Source of the DNA: Bacillota bacterium
GTDB lineage: Bacteria; Bacillota; Clostridia; Lachnospirales; Cellulosilyticaceae
Direction of reading: 5' to 3'
Length of the DNA: 64,000 bases
Assembly: GCA_023436395.1 (NCBI GenBank)
Contig: JAEZJJ010000033.1
Location: forward strand, 1-64,000
The position numbers and the translations under genes were made by a program. Positions 35,071 to 44,849 of the stretch are shown here, piece by piece; positions within the stretch are counted from its first letter, which is position 1; the number at the start of each line of letters is the position of its first letter. Below the pieces are notes generated by a model. That model did no database searches. It had not been told where the DNA came from and saw nothing but the letters and a program-made list of their open reading frames with translations.

Positions 35071-36369
35071 CTATGGTTTTAAATCATCAGTTGCAGGGTT
35101 GTTGATTAATTCTCCTTTTTCAGTAAAGCGTGAACCATGGCATGGACAGTCCCAAGTATGCTCAACCTCGTTCCATTTTAAGGCACAGCCTAGGTGAGGG
35201 CAACGTTTGGTAGAAAAGGTAAGCAGATTTTTAGTAGCTTCACACATATTGATAAAAAGTTGTGGATGGAGCATGGTCCTATGAGGATCAAAAACAGCAG
35301 CATAAGGATGAGTTTTGCCTAGAATCTGGTCGCGGATAAGCATAGCAGAGACCATAGAGGAAGTCATTCCCCATTTATTAAAGCCTGTTGCCACATAAAA
35401 ACCAGTAGTATGCTTACCATAGAGTCCAATATAAGGCACGTTATCTAGGGTCATGCAGTCTTGGGTGGCCCAGCGATAGCGCTCCTTTGCATGAGGATAA
35501 TAGTGATGGGCAAAGGCAGATAGTTCTTTCCAGTTACCACCCTTTTTACCTGTACGGTGACCACCCCCACCAAGGAGTAACAAATTGTGTTGATTTCTAA
35601 AGGATAGTCCTTTGCCGCTTTCATCTATATATATACCCTCTACATTTTGAGCGTTCTCAAGTGCCAAAACATAGGAACGACTTTGATACATTTTTAAGAA
35701 ATAAGCACCGTGCTTATTGAGAATAGGAAAATGGGTGGCCATCACAATATGATCAGCGGTAATAAGACCACTATTGGTTTTGGCTGTCCCCACACCCAGT
35801 TCTGTAATTTTTGTATGTTCATAGATATGCAGAGATTTTGAAATAGTAGCAATAAATTTTAAAGGATGAAACTGTGCCTGATTAGGAAATTTAATAGCAC
35901 CTACTGTGGACATAGGTAGGGGAAGCTGAGAGACGTATTCAGCTTCATAGCCAAGGAGGTCAAGTGCCTTAAGTTCCTTTTCTAGTGGCTCACGCTGATT
36001 AAGAGAATAGACAAAGGAGTCTTTCACTTCATAGTCACAATCCATCTGCTGGCACAGTTCTCTAAATACATGGAAGGCATCTACATTTGCCTGTAAATAC
36101 CCTTTTGCTTTTTCAATGCCGAATTCCTTAATGAGCTTGTCATAGATAAGACCATGCTGAAAGGTAATCTTAGCAGTGGTGTTTTGTGTAACACCGCTAC
36201 AGATAGAATCTGCTTCCACTAAGATATATTCCATATTTGCCTGTTCTAACATATAAGCACAGAGTAGACCTGTTATGCCACCTCCGATAATCAATACATT
36301 TGTTTTTGCATTCCCCTCGAGGGGTGGAAAACTGGGAAGCTTTACTGTTTCTTTCCAAAGAGAACCCAT
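35071..36369 (-). CDS. FAD-dependent oxidoreductase with C-terminal Rieske domain
   Basis: 432 aa. A DAO-type FAD domain opens with VLIIGGGITGLLCAYMLE, GVTQNTTAKITFQHG follows, and a late ATGFNKWGMTSSMV closes it. The last 60 residues form a Rieske [2Fe-2S] site, CPHLGCALKWN..CPCHGSRF (Cys-X-His...Cys-X2-His). Such fusions are widespread in Firmicutes; the electron partner and substrate are unknown. GGAGG precedes the ATG on the minus strand. Confidence 0.92.
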   Translation of the reverse strand: MGSLWKETVKLPSFPPLEGNAKTNVLIIGGGITGLLCAYMLEQANMEYILVEADSICSGVTQNTTAKITFQHGLIYDKLIKEFGIEKAKGYLQANVDAFHVFRELCQQMDCDYEVKDSFVYSLNQREPLEKELKALDLLGYEAEYVSQLPLPMSTVGAIKFPNQAQFHPLKFIATISKSLHIYEHTKITELGVGTAKTNSGLITADHIVMATHFPILNKHGAYFLKMYQSRSYVLALENAQNVEGIYIDESGKGLSFRNQHNLLLLGGGGHRTGKKGGNWKELSAFAHHYYPHAKERYRWATQDCMTLDNVPYIGLYGKHTTGFYVATGFNKWGMTSSMVSAMLIRDQILGKTHPYAAVFDPHRTMLHPQLFINMCEATKNLLTFSTKRCPHLGCALKWNEVEHTWDCPCHGSRFTEKGELINNPATDDLKP

Positions 36370-36565
36370 ACCATAACCTCCAACATTATTAATAGAGATA
36401 ATTTTTTGTTTAGTATGTACCGATTATTTAATAACATACATTTTAGTCTATACAAAGCAAGATACTATAGATTAAAATGTATTTAATATTTTAAAAAGTA
36501 AAAAAAAATATCTCTGTGCTATGAATTTGTAGATCAACTAGGATTGTAGGAGGAGGTTTTTTGGA

Positions 36566-36715
36566 ATGCTACCTGGTATTCATTTCATCTATATGAGTAC
36601 TCAAGACACAGGACAAATTTTACCTATTGAACTACCAACAGGAATCATTGTTATCATTTTTTACTTGCTATGTAGTGGAGTTGTTTTCTGTAACATAAAA
36701 AAGTCAGCAAAATAG
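36566..36715 (+). CDS. small single-pass membrane protein, 49 aa
   Basis: AGGAGGAGG stands 9 bases before ATG 36566. The product has a hydrophilic start (HFIYMSTQDTGQ) and one membrane segment (GIIVIIFYLLCSGVVF), ending in a basic tail NIKKSAK. It resembles no family I know; the strong ribosome binding site favours a real gene. Confidence 0.5.
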   Translation: MLPGIHFIYMSTQDTGQILPIELPTGIIVIIFYLLCSGVVFCNIKKSAK

Positions 36716-36774
36716 CTTTAGCACTAGATGGATTTAAAAAAACATGATGCATAAAAGAAAGAGGAATAGAATAG

Positions 36775-37548
36775 ATGACGGCGATAGATAAAGAGTGGAA
36801 GAGACTGTTAAAACAGGAACGAAAGTTTATTGAAAGAAGATTAGAGAAAAAGGAATCTATTTTAAATCAAAAGCTAGCAGAAAAGATACCTGATAAACTG
36901 CAAGAAGCACTTCATACAGCTTTTTATAAGGCTTTTGCCATGATCTTTGAAAAGGGGACAGGCTTTATTGAAAAAACGTATAAGCGTGAAGCGATTGAAC
37001 AGGACTATAAAATAGGACAGTATGCAGTAGAGATGAAACAAAATAAAAAAGCACTTCGTTCCCTTAGTAAGAATGCCAGTTATTCAGGCATGGGAAATAT
37101 GGCCTTATCTGGTGTAATGGGCATAGGTATGGGGGCATTAGGAATAGGTGTTCCTGATATCCCTGTTTTTACTGGAATGATTTTTAAGAGCATTTATGAG
37201 ATTGCCTTACGCTATGGTTATAATTATGAAACACAAGAGGAACGTACATATATTTTACTTTTAATACAGGGAGCTGTTTCTTATGGAGAAGCCCTCAAGG
37301 AAATTGATCAGGAAGTGAATTCTTATATAGAAACGGGGCAGTTTATAAGAAAAGATGAGAAGGAAGAACAGCTCAAAAAAGCTGCAGCAGTTCTTTCTAA
37401 GGAACTGCTATATATGAAGTTTTTGCAAGGGATACCTATTGTAGGGGTGATAGGTGGTGCATATGATGTGATTTATATGAAGCAAATAACAGAATATGCA
37501 GAACTCAAGTATCGCCATCGTTATCTTTATGAACAAAACAAAGGATAA
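36775..37548 (+). CDS. EcsC-family protein
   Basis: 257 aa. An amphipathic N-terminal half is followed by a glycine-rich hydrophobic segment (MALSGVMGIGMGALGIGVPD, about 108-127), PVFTGMIFKSIYEIALRYGY and a late IPIVGVIGGAYDVIYMKQI. These are the EcsC pattern. In Bacillus EcsC accompanies the EcsAB transporter, but no such transporter is nearby. Biochemical role unknown. Confidence 0.85.
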   Translation: MTAIDKEWKRLLKQERKFIERRLEKKESILNQKLAEKIPDKLQEALHTAFYKAFAMIFEKGTGFIEKTYKREAIEQDYKIGQYAVEMKQNKKALRSLSKNASYSGMGNMALSGVMGIGMGALGIGVPDIPVFTGMIFKSIYEIALRYGYNYETQEERTYILLLIQGAVSYGEALKEIDQEVNSYIETGQFIRKDEKEEQLKKAAAVLSKELLYMKFLQGIPIVGVIGGAYDVIYMKQITEYAELKYRHRYLYEQNKG

Positions 37549-37621
37549 TCAAGATATGACGTTACTTGCCTTTGGCAAAGACTATGATGTTTCTAGAGGG
37601 TGATAGAAAAAATAGGCCGCT

Positions 37622-37738
37622 AAACGTTACCAGGATTACTATACCTATTTAGAAGAAAAGAGTAAGGATTTTCATAATGAAGTTAATCAAATTCCACAAG
37701 AGTCATTCTATCTTTCGTCTGTGAGTCATAAGAACTAG
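37622..37738 (+). pseudogene. short coding remnant
   Basis: Open frame KRYQDYYTYLEEKSKDFHNE to SSVSHKN with no start or ribosome binding site; it looks like a fragment of an unknown gene. The rest of 37549-37864 is featureless. Confidence 0.3.
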
Positions 37739-37864
37739 GGAAAATATATAGTATTGACCCTTACGCGCCGTGATAGTATAGAATAAGAAAAAATGATAGA
37801 ACGAATGCTTAATAAATAAGGATCCATACTATTATTTTTGGAAAATAGAGAAGGTGGTGGATAG

Positions 37865-38728
37865 ATGCGTACAGTAAAAGAAGTTGCAAGATTAACTGGA
37901 ATTAGTATAAGAACATTACAATATTATGATGAAATTGGAGTGTTTGAGCCTACAGAAGTGAATGAAGTGGGTTATCGCTTATATGATGATCATGCACTTG
38001 AGAAGCTGCAACAAATCTTGTTTTTTAAAGAGTTAGATTTTCCGTTGAAGGATATTAAAGAAATAATGGAAACGCCTAATTACAATAAGTTAGAAGTATA
38101 TAAAAAACAGAAAAATATATTGAGGACTAAAAGGGATAGATTAAATAGACTATTAGAGCTTATAGAAGAATTAGAAAGAGGGGAATCTAATATGAGTTTT
38201 AAAGAATTTGATATGAGCGAGTATATTGAAGCACTAGAGGCATTTAAAATAAATAATACAGAAGAAGTTATTAGATATTGGGGAAATATAGATAAGTTCA
38301 ATGAATTTATTGAGAAGGTTAAGAAGGATGAATCAAGTGTAGCAGAAATGGCTATCAAGCAATTTGGTTCTATTCAAAAATATACAGAGGCTATGAAATA
38401 TAATTTGGAGCATTTTTCTGAGTTAATGGATAAGCTCAACAAGCAAAATGAAAATAAAGAGGAGATATTAGAGAAAAATGAGGAGTTGTTTCGAAGGTTG
38501 ACTGCTGATATGAGTAAAGAAGTATCCTCAGAGGAGATTCAGAAAATAGTACAAGAAATTGTAGAATTTACAAATAAAACAAGTTCGGGTATAAATATGG
38601 GAGAAGGCTATTGGGATTTAGTTATTGAAATATACAAGAAGGAGGAGGTGAGAAAGTGTAATGATAAAAAGTATGGAGAAGGAGCAACAGATTATATTGC
38701 TAGAGCGCTAAAGTACTATTTAGGTTAA
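37865..38728 (+). CDS. MerR-family regulator with TipAS-like effector domain
   Basis: 287 aa. The MerR winged helix (VKEVARLTGISIRTLQYYDE, GYRLYDDHALEKLQQI) is followed by a coiled coil (about 75-107) and a TipAS-like helical domain (about 150-287, ending NDKKYGEGATDYIARALKYY). That domain binds thiopeptide-like or other antibiotics in TipAL. GGTGGTGGATAG precedes the ATG. No obvious target transporter is adjacent. Confidence 0.88.
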   Translation: MRTVKEVARLTGISIRTLQYYDEIGVFEPTEVNEVGYRLYDDHALEKLQQILFFKELDFPLKDIKEIMETPNYNKLEVYKKQKNILRTKRDRLNRLLELIEELERGESNMSFKEFDMSEYIEALEAFKINNTEEVIRYWGNIDKFNEFIEKVKKDESSVAEMAIKQFGSIQKYTEAMKYNLEHFSELMDKLNKQNENKEEILEKNEELFRRLTADMSKEVSSEEIQKIVQEIVEFTNKTSSGINMGEGYWDLVIEIYKKEEVRKCNDKKYGEGATDYIARALKYYLG

Positions 38729-39219
38729 TTGCTGTTCTTAAATCTTAAGGAGAAAGAGAAAGGCATATGAGGCTTGAATCAGTATTAACATTTATGAATG
38801 ATAATAACTAGGAAACTGGACCTTAAAGAGGGAGGAAGCGTTTGATATAGATAAGGAGGCGTGAGATGTAAGACACAGATAGTGATGTAGAAATGAACAC
38901 AAACATTATAAAAGATAAAATCAAGAGGCATAGCTATAGGTGTAATTTACATATTGCTATGCCTGTTACTATTTACTTAGTATGGATAGATATATGAAAT
39001 AGGCTTGAAGTAATAAATATCAGAAAGAATAAGGGAATACCATGTTTCTTATTAGATAAAGATTATTAAATAAATAGAGTAGACAATATAACTTATATAT
39101 TTAAATTAATTGAATATAAAGAAAATAAATGTTATAATTTGTAATATAAGAAGAACATGTAGCTGAGAGTATTTCTGGTTTTGGCAAGCAATTGAGGCAT
39201 ATAGCCATGGAGGGATTAC
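38729..39219. other. intergenic, decayed
   Basis: Contains very short ORFs with good Shine-Dalgarno-like runs (for example MRLESVLTFMNDNN at 38767) and a hairpin AGGCATAGC/GCTATGCCT (38926-38964). No gene is supportable. Confidence 0.4.
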
Positions 39220-41127
39220 ATGAAGAAAAGAATAGCTATATTTGCAAGTGGCTGGGCAGGTGAATATTTACGAGAAGTTGTCACCGGAGTTTTACAGGTT
39301 GCAAAAGAAGTAAATATGGATGTTTTTTCTTTTCTTGGCTTTTCCAGCACAACTGAAAATAATCAATCTAACAGTGCAGAAATGAATATTTTTAGATTGC
39401 CAGACTTATATGACTTTGATGGAGCCATTATTATGGCAAACACTTTTATTATGGAAGAAGAAAGAAGCTTTATTTTTGAAAAGATTATAGAAACAGGAAT
39501 ACCTGCCATTAGTGTAGATTATAAGTATGATGGAGTTACATCCATTACTACGGATAATTATTATGGTATGTTTGAGCTAGCAAACCATATGTTTGGAGAA
39601 CATGGTGTTAGAAGTGTGGTTTTTATGGGCGGATATGAGGGACATCCTCAAAGTAATATAAGATTTCAAGCAGTACAAGATGCAGCCCATGAAAATGGAA
39701 TAATAGTGTCTCCAGAAAATATTATTTATGGGGAGTGGGTAAGTGACAAGGCGAAAGAGCAGGTAGAGCAATGGTTAATGATAAATAAGCAGCTACCAGA
39801 TGCTTTTATTTGTGCAAATGATATGATGGCTATAGGTGTATGTGACTTTTTAAAAGAACGGGGTTATTGTATTCCAAAAGATGTTATCGTTACGGGTTAC
39901 GACGGGATTGAACTTGGAAAGGTATATGACCCTTCTATTGCTTCTGTAAGTCATGAATGGTTTAATATGGGCATTATGGTAATGAAAAATTTGCTGAATA
40001 AAATAGAAGGTAAAAATCAAGATGCTCTTGAAACAATGAAGACTAAGTTTGTGCCAGGAGAGAGTTGTGGTTGCTATTTGGATAAAGGAAAAGATAGAAC
40101 TAAATTAGCGCATGGCAATACCCATACGTTCCAAAAATATCAAGCATGTGATACTCATTTTAGAAATATATATTTAGCTGTTAGAAAAGCTGAGGATGTG
40201 GATACCATATATCACAAATTTAAAGATTTCTTTACAGCTGAGTGCTGGATGGAAGGTAAAGATTTCATGCTTTGTCTTGAACAAGAATTTTTTAATATTG
40301 AGGAAAAGGATGACAATTTACCTGTAGAAGGATATGGCAAAAAAGTAGATGTAATCAGCTCTCTAAAAGATGGGATAGCTAGGCCACATGAAGTTTTATC
40401 ACTTAAAGAAGCCATGTTTCGTGTTGCTAAGGAAAAACAGGAACCAGGAATGTACCTATTTATACCATTGTCTAGTGAAGGAAAGAGTTATGGATTTGCT
40501 ATGATGACTAGAAATATGGATATTATTCTTGAAAATCAACTATATATTTGGACGAGACATATGAATCAATGTTTAGAGCAAGTCCGCCGTAATATGAGAA
40601 TAACTGATTTGATGAAAAAGTTAACAAGACTTTCTGTTACAGATGAACTTACAAAGGTATATAATCGGGCAGGTTGTGAAAAAATAGCTTATCCTAGGTT
40701 AAAGGAGTGGAAAGAATCAGGTAAAACCATAGTCGTTATGCTTACAGATATTGATAGAATGAAAGTAATCAATGATCAGTTTGGACATGCAAGTGGAGAT
40801 TTGGCACTTCGTATCGTTGCTGGAGTATTAAGGACACAAGTTCCTTCAGAATGGATTGTGGCACGTTTTGGCGGAGATGAATTTTTTGTTGGTGGGAAAG
40901 TAACCCCTACCATGGATTTAAATACAATATTAGAGGATATTAATAGAAAACTTGAAGAAGAAGTAAAAGAGCATCATATTCTGTTTGAACTAAAAATTAG
41001 CTTAGGTTATAAGGTAATTGAACCAGATAGTAATATGAGCGTGGAAAAGGGACTTCAGGGTGCTGATGAACTCATGTATGATATAAAGAAATGTCATCAT
41101 GAACAAGCTGATAGCAGAAGGTATTAA
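39220..41127 (+). CDS. sugar-binding-protein-like sensor / GGDEF diguanylate cyclase
   Basis: 635 aa, no membrane segment, so cytoplasmic. Residues 1-285 resemble the LacI/periplasmic binding fold (AIFASGWAGEY, DAFICANDMMAIGVCDFL, VTGYDGIELG), without a helix-turn-helix. A middle region (about 300-470) may be GAF-like. Residues about 475-635 form a GGDEF domain with SVTDELTKVYNR, LTDIDRMKVINDQFGH and an intact ARFGGDEFF active loop. It is expected to make cyclic di-GMP in response to a small, possibly sugar-like ligand. It is not next to a transporter. Confidence 0.88.
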   Translation: MKKRIAIFASGWAGEYLREVVTGVLQVAKEVNMDVFSFLGFSSTTENNQSNSAEMNIFRLPDLYDFDGAIIMANTFIMEEERSFIFEKIIETGIPAISVDYKYDGVTSITTDNYYGMFELANHMFGEHGVRSVVFMGGYEGHPQSNIRFQAVQDAAHENGIIVSPENIIYGEWVSDKAKEQVEQWLMINKQLPDAFICANDMMAIGVCDFLKERGYCIPKDVIVTGYDGIELGKVYDPSIASVSHEWFNMGIMVMKNLLNKIEGKNQDALETMKTKFVPGESCGCYLDKGKDRTKLAHGNTHTFQKYQACDTHFRNIYLAVRKAEDVDTIYHKFKDFFTAECWMEGKDFMLCLEQEFFNIEEKDDNLPVEGYGKKVDVISSLKDGIARPHEVLSLKEAMFRVAKEKQEPGMYLFIPLSSEGKSYGFAMMTRNMDIILENQLYIWTRHMNQCLEQVRRNMRITDLMKKLTRLSVTDELTKVYNRAGCEKIAYPRLKEWKESGKTIVVMLTDIDRMKVINDQFGHASGDLALRIVAGVLRTQVPSEWIVARFGGDEFFVGGKVTPTMDLNTILEDINRKLEEEVKEHHILFELKISLGYKVIEPDSNMSVEKGLQGADELMYDIKKCHHEQADSRRY

Positions 41128-41220
41128 ATTTCATAAGTGCATATTTGATGTTTATATAAAATTTTTTTGATGTTAACTAACTACTCAATGTAGCATAGGG
41201 GAACAGAGTAATAGATAAAT

Positions 41221-41255
41221 GAGTAATAGGGCTTCTTTAGGAAGCCCTATTACTC
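41221..41255. terminator. bidirectional terminator
   Basis: GAGTAATAGGGCTTC/GAAGCCCTATTACTC, perfect 15-bp arms, between two convergent genes. Confidence 0.85.
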
Positions 41256-41257
41256 AT

Positions 41258-41482
41258 TTACCCCTTTGTTGCTCCAGTTGAAACCCACTGATTATTAGTA
41301 GCAGATTTTTGAGCTTTGTCATGGAAATAGTTAACACCTTCACTACTGATGTTACCACACCATTGATTATTAGTAGCAGATTTGAGTGCTTTGTCATGAA
41401 AATATTGAGTGCCTTCGGTAGTTACATTTTCACAACAATGATGTTCACAACAGTCATGTGTTGTTGCTTTCTTTTTTGCCAT
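41258..41482 (-). CDS. small Cys/His-rich protein with tandem repeat, 74 aa
   Basis: Start ATG 41482, with AGGAGGTAGAATT upstream on the minus strand. The N-terminus is basic, then HDCCEHHCCEN (four Cys, three His in eleven residues), then two near-identical 26-residue units containing YFHDKALKSATNNQW and YFHDKAQKSATNNQW. No signal or membrane segment. The Cys/His cluster suggests metal binding. I do not recognise the family. Confidence 0.75.
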   Translation of the reverse strand: MAKKKATTHDCCEHHCCENVTTEGTQYFHDKALKSATNNQWCGNISSEGVNYFHDKAQKSATNNQWVSTGATKG

Positions 41483-41748
41483 AATTCTACCTCCTAGACA
41501 ATACAAAATTGAGTACATGAATAGTATGAGCTAGGAAAAAAATAAAATTCAGGAATAAATTTGAAGCTAGTAATAGAAATGAGATATTTTAAGTTATTTT
41601 TAGTTATTATGTGAGATTTTAGTGATAAGATACTACATTTTTAGACAAAAATATTTATTATAAAACTAAAATATAAAGAAAATATATAATTGACTGTTTT
41701 TTTGTTATATATTATCATAGAGATATCATTTAAATTAGGAGGTTTCAC

Positions 41749-42087
41749 ATGATTAAAGAAAGAAATTTAGCATTATGTATTATTTTCTCAATTATTACTT
41801 GTGGCATTTATGGGATTTATTGGTTTGTATGTATAACAGATGATGTAAGTACAGTTTCCGGTGAACATTCTACATCTGGGGTAATGGCTTTTGTATTAAC
41901 GGTTATTACATGTGGTATCTATGGATTAATCTGGGCTTTCAAAATGGGTGAAAAGCTAGATGTTGCTAAACAAAAACGTGGTATTCCAGCAAGTAATGGA
42001 GGGATTCTCTACTTGATTTTATTTATTTTTGGTGGCATTATTGCCTATGCACTTATTCAGTATGAACTTAATAAATTAGCAGCTTAA
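41749..42087 (+). CDS. DUF4234-like membrane protein
   Basis: 112 aa. Three hydrophobic segments with the repeated TCGIYGIYWF and TCGIYGLIWAFKMG motifs and a late YELNKLAA, the DUF4234 pattern. GGAGGTTTCAC precedes the ATG. It probably forms an operon with the DUF2752 gene 15 bases downstream. Function unknown. Confidence 0.8.
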   Translation: MIKERNLALCIIFSIITCGIYGIYWFVCITDDVSTVSGEHSTSGVMAFVLTVITCGIYGLIWAFKMGEKLDVAKQKRGIPASNGGILYLILFIFGGIIAYALIQYELNKLAA

Positions 42088-42101
42088 TGATTTAGGGAAA
42101 T

Positions 42102-42485
42102 ATGAAAAGAGCTTTAAAGGTTTTACTATTTTTTATGGGTTTAATTGCTATAGGATTAGGATATGCTATTTGGTGTCAAGCTAGTTCATTACATATTCCA
42201 TGTTTGTTTCATCTTGTGACAGGCTGGTATTGTCCAGGATGTGGGGTGACACGCATGTGCTTAGCTTTATTGGAATTAGATTTTAGGTCTGCTTTTCATT
42301 ATAATAAAGCAATAGTGATACTACTTCCTTTTTATTGTTTTTTAGGCATACGCTACACTATAAAGTATATTAAAAGTGGGTATATTAAGCCATCTAAATG
42401 GGAAAACATAGGAATGATTATTTCTATTATAATATTAGTAGTCTATGGGTTTGTAAGAAATATTTTACCGTATACATACTTTTAA
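42102..42485 (+). CDS. DUF2752-like membrane protein
   Basis: 127 aa with membrane segments at about 5-24, 60-85 and 102-120. The motif GWYCPGCGVTRMCLALLELD with two Cys is the hallmark of DUF2752. It lies 15 bases after the DUF4234 gene, a pairing seen often in Clostridia. Function unknown. Confidence 0.85.
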   Translation: MKRALKVLLFFMGLIAIGLGYAIWCQASSLHIPCLFHLVTGWYCPGCGVTRMCLALLELDFRSAFHYNKAIVILLPFYCFLGIRYTIKYIKSGYIKPSKWENIGMIISIIILVVYGFVRNILPYTYF

Positions 42486-42580
42486 GTCTCTAAGATTACA
42501 ACTCTATTTAGATGTAGAAAATCAGAGAGCTGCCTAAAGTAAGAGGGGTACATAAAAACAAAGTAGAATAGAAAGAGAAG

Positions 42581-42632
42581 AGGTGGGGTTATACAATTCG
42601 TCATAAGATACATTGTATAACCCCACCTTTTA
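42581..42632. terminator. intrinsic terminator
   Basis: AGGTGGGGTTATACAAT/ATTGTATAACCCCACCT then TTTT. The remaining 42486-42827 gap shows nothing else. Confidence 0.85.
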
Positions 42633-42827
42633 AACAAAACGCAACTTACCTATGCTAATGCAAGAGGAATTAATAAAGTATTATTATAGGAGAGGATGAA
42701 TTAAATAGGGTAAAATGTGATTAAAGATATGATAACAGAGAAACAAGAGTGGGTAAGGATTATATCTTAGGTATGGGTTATATTGGCATTGGACATAATG
42801 AGTAAAAACAAGTTAAAGAGGATAGCA

Positions 42828-43757
42828 ATGGATTATACAAAAGAAGAAAAATTAATAAGTCACATCATCCAAATGATGAAAGCAAAGGCGATGAGTGAGT
42901 CTAAATACCAAATCACTAAAAGGTCAGCCCATGCCAAGACTTTAGCAGTGTTAAAAGGACATTTAAAAATAGAGAGTAAGCTACCTAATTCACTAAAGAC
43001 AGAACTTTTTAAGGAAGGGGCCATTTACCCAGCGATTATTCGCCTTTCTAATTCTAGCGTTAAGGATAAGAAAGATTTTAAAAAGGATGTAAGAGGTTTT
43101 GCCATCAAACTCCAAGTCAAAAATCAAATACAGGATTTGATACTAGTGAGTACAAAGCATATGCCTCTTCGTCATATGGAGGGATTTGAAGCAGCACTTT
43201 GCATACTTAATGGTGTCAATCCTATAGCTTCAATGATTCGTCTATTAAAGAACATAAGATGGTCTGAGCTTATAAAATTGATTCTTACTAGAAAGCATGA
43301 GACAAGTCCTTTAGATATTTCTTATTATAGTATGACACCTTATGCATGTAATCAAGAAGTAGTCAAATATAGACTGATGCCTACAAGCCATTATCATAGC
43401 CACAAGCCTTTTTATTTATCAGCTACCTATTTGAGGGATAATATGAAAAAACACTTAAATGCCCATAGAGTAACCTTTGACCTTATGGTACAATTACAAA
43501 AGCCAGGGATGTCTATAGAAGATGTATCATCCACTTGGTCTGAAAGAGAATCTCCCTTTATAAAAGTGGGAGAATTAATGATTAAGCCACAACAATTTGA
43601 TACACCTAAGAGGTGGTCTATGGGAGAAAAACTTTCTTTTTCTCCAGGCAATGCCTTGATCAATCATCGACCTATAGGGGCACTGAATAGGGCGAGGGTT
43701 AGAATTTATAAAGAAATGGCTCAGTTTCGCAAAGAAAGAAATAAAAACACCTTATAA
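42828..43757 (+). CDS. catalase-fold (heme peroxidase-like) protein
   Basis: 309 aa from ATG 42828 (AGAGGATAGCA upstream); a TTG at 42783 would add 15 residues. Catalase-fold marks are RSAHAKTLAVLKG, with the distal His in the usual V/AHA context, YPAIIRLSNSS, KKDVRGFAIKL, and LSFSPGNALINHRPIGALNR near the C-terminus. It is shorter than true catalases (about 480 aa) and resembles the minimal catalase-like/SrpA group, which use organic peroxides or have lost activity. The proximal Tyr ligand is not obvious to me. Confidence 0.75.
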   Translation: MDYTKEEKLISHIIQMMKAKAMSESKYQITKRSAHAKTLAVLKGHLKIESKLPNSLKTELFKEGAIYPAIIRLSNSSVKDKKDFKKDVRGFAIKLQVKNQIQDLILVSTKHMPLRHMEGFEAALCILNGVNPIASMIRLLKNIRWSELIKLILTRKHETSPLDISYYSMTPYACNQEVVKYRLMPTSHYHSHKPFYLSATYLRDNMKKHLNAHRVTFDLMVQLQKPGMSIEDVSSTWSERESPFIKVGELMIKPQQFDTPKRWSMGEKLSFSPGNALINHRPIGALNRARVRIYKEMAQFRKERNKNTL

Positions 43758-43888
43758 ACTACCAATAAAAGTTAAGTAGATTAAGCCCCATACTTTATAA
43801 AATTTAGAGTAGGGGCTTGATGCTCTTGATTAATTGAGCTATTATAGGTAGAATTTGAGAGGACTAGACTTATTAAAGGAGACAGCAA

Positions 43889-44830
43889 ATGTATTTTGTA
43901 ACAGTGGAAGAATTATTGAGCGATTTGGAACTAGAAAATTTAACTCCCCATATTCCTTATAAAGATAGAAAAATTACTGAGTGTGATGTGAATAGACCAG
44001 CCTTGCAACTTGCAGGTTTCTTTAATTACTTTGATCCTTCTAGATTACAAATTATAGGTAAAGTAGAAAGTACCTATCTAAAAGAGATGGAAGATGAAGC
44101 AGCACGTCATATGAGTATTAAAAGATTAATGGATTATAAAGAGATTCCATGTATTATCGTATGTCGCAAAGAAGTACAAGTTGATCCGTATATGATTCAG
44201 TGTGCAGAAGAAAGTGGTATTCCTATTTTTAAGTCAGTTTTACCAACGAGTACACTTTTAGCGGAAGCTAATAGATGGCTTCAAGAAAAATTAGCACCTC
44301 GTATGACTTTACATGGTATCTTATTAGATATCTATGGTGAAGGTGTCCTTATCATGGGAGAGAGTGGAATTGGTAAGAGTGAGGCCGCTCTTGAACTTGT
44401 AAGGCGAGGACATCGGCTTGTAGCAGATGATGCAGTAGAGATTAGGAAAATGTCAGAAAAAATCCTACTTGGAACAGCACCTGAAATGACACGCTATTTT
44501 ATTGAAGTAAGAGGGATAGGGATCGTAGATGTGAAACAACTTTTTGGTGCAGGAGCTATCAAACAAAAGAAAAATATTGATTTAGTTGTGAAATTGGAAC
44601 ATGATTCAGTAGGGAAGATACAAGATCGCTTAGGATTAGAAGATGAAACGGTAGAAATCTTAGGAACGCCGTTACCCCTTAATACGATTTTTGTACGTCC
44701 TGGGCGCAACATTGCTATCTTGTGTGAAGCAGCAGCCGTTAACTACAGAGAAAAGAAAATGGGATATAATGCAGCAGAAACCCTTGCTCAAAGGGTAAGA
44801 GATAATATTGCTAAGCAAACTCAAACATAA
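43889..44830 (+). CDS. hprK: HPr kinase/phosphorylase
   Basis: 313 aa, normal length. Phosphorylates and dephosphorylates Ser46 of HPr for carbon catabolite control. The Walker A GESGIGKSE, catalytic HRLVADDAVEI and the signature EVRGIGIVDVKQLFG are all present. AAAGGAGACAGCAA precedes the ATG. It is followed 19 bases later by an ArsC/Spx-like gene. Confidence 0.96.
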   Translation: MYFVTVEELLSDLELENLTPHIPYKDRKITECDVNRPALQLAGFFNYFDPSRLQIIGKVESTYLKEMEDEAARHMSIKRLMDYKEIPCIIVCRKEVQVDPYMIQCAEESGIPIFKSVLPTSTLLAEANRWLQEKLAPRMTLHGILLDIYGEGVLIMGESGIGKSEAALELVRRGHRLVADDAVEIRKMSEKILLGTAPEMTRYFIEVRGIGIVDVKQLFGAGAIKQKKNIDLVVKLEHDSVGKIQDRLGLEDETVEILGTPLPLNTIFVRPGRNIAILCEAAAVNYREKKMGYNAAETLAQRVRDNIAKQTQT

Positions 44831-44849
44831 AGTAAAGGAGTTATAAAAG

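Noticed and set aside
41309..41497. 62-aa plus-strand ORF opposite the small repeat protein
   Set aside because: Exact shadow of the minus-strand gene, which has the ribosome binding site.
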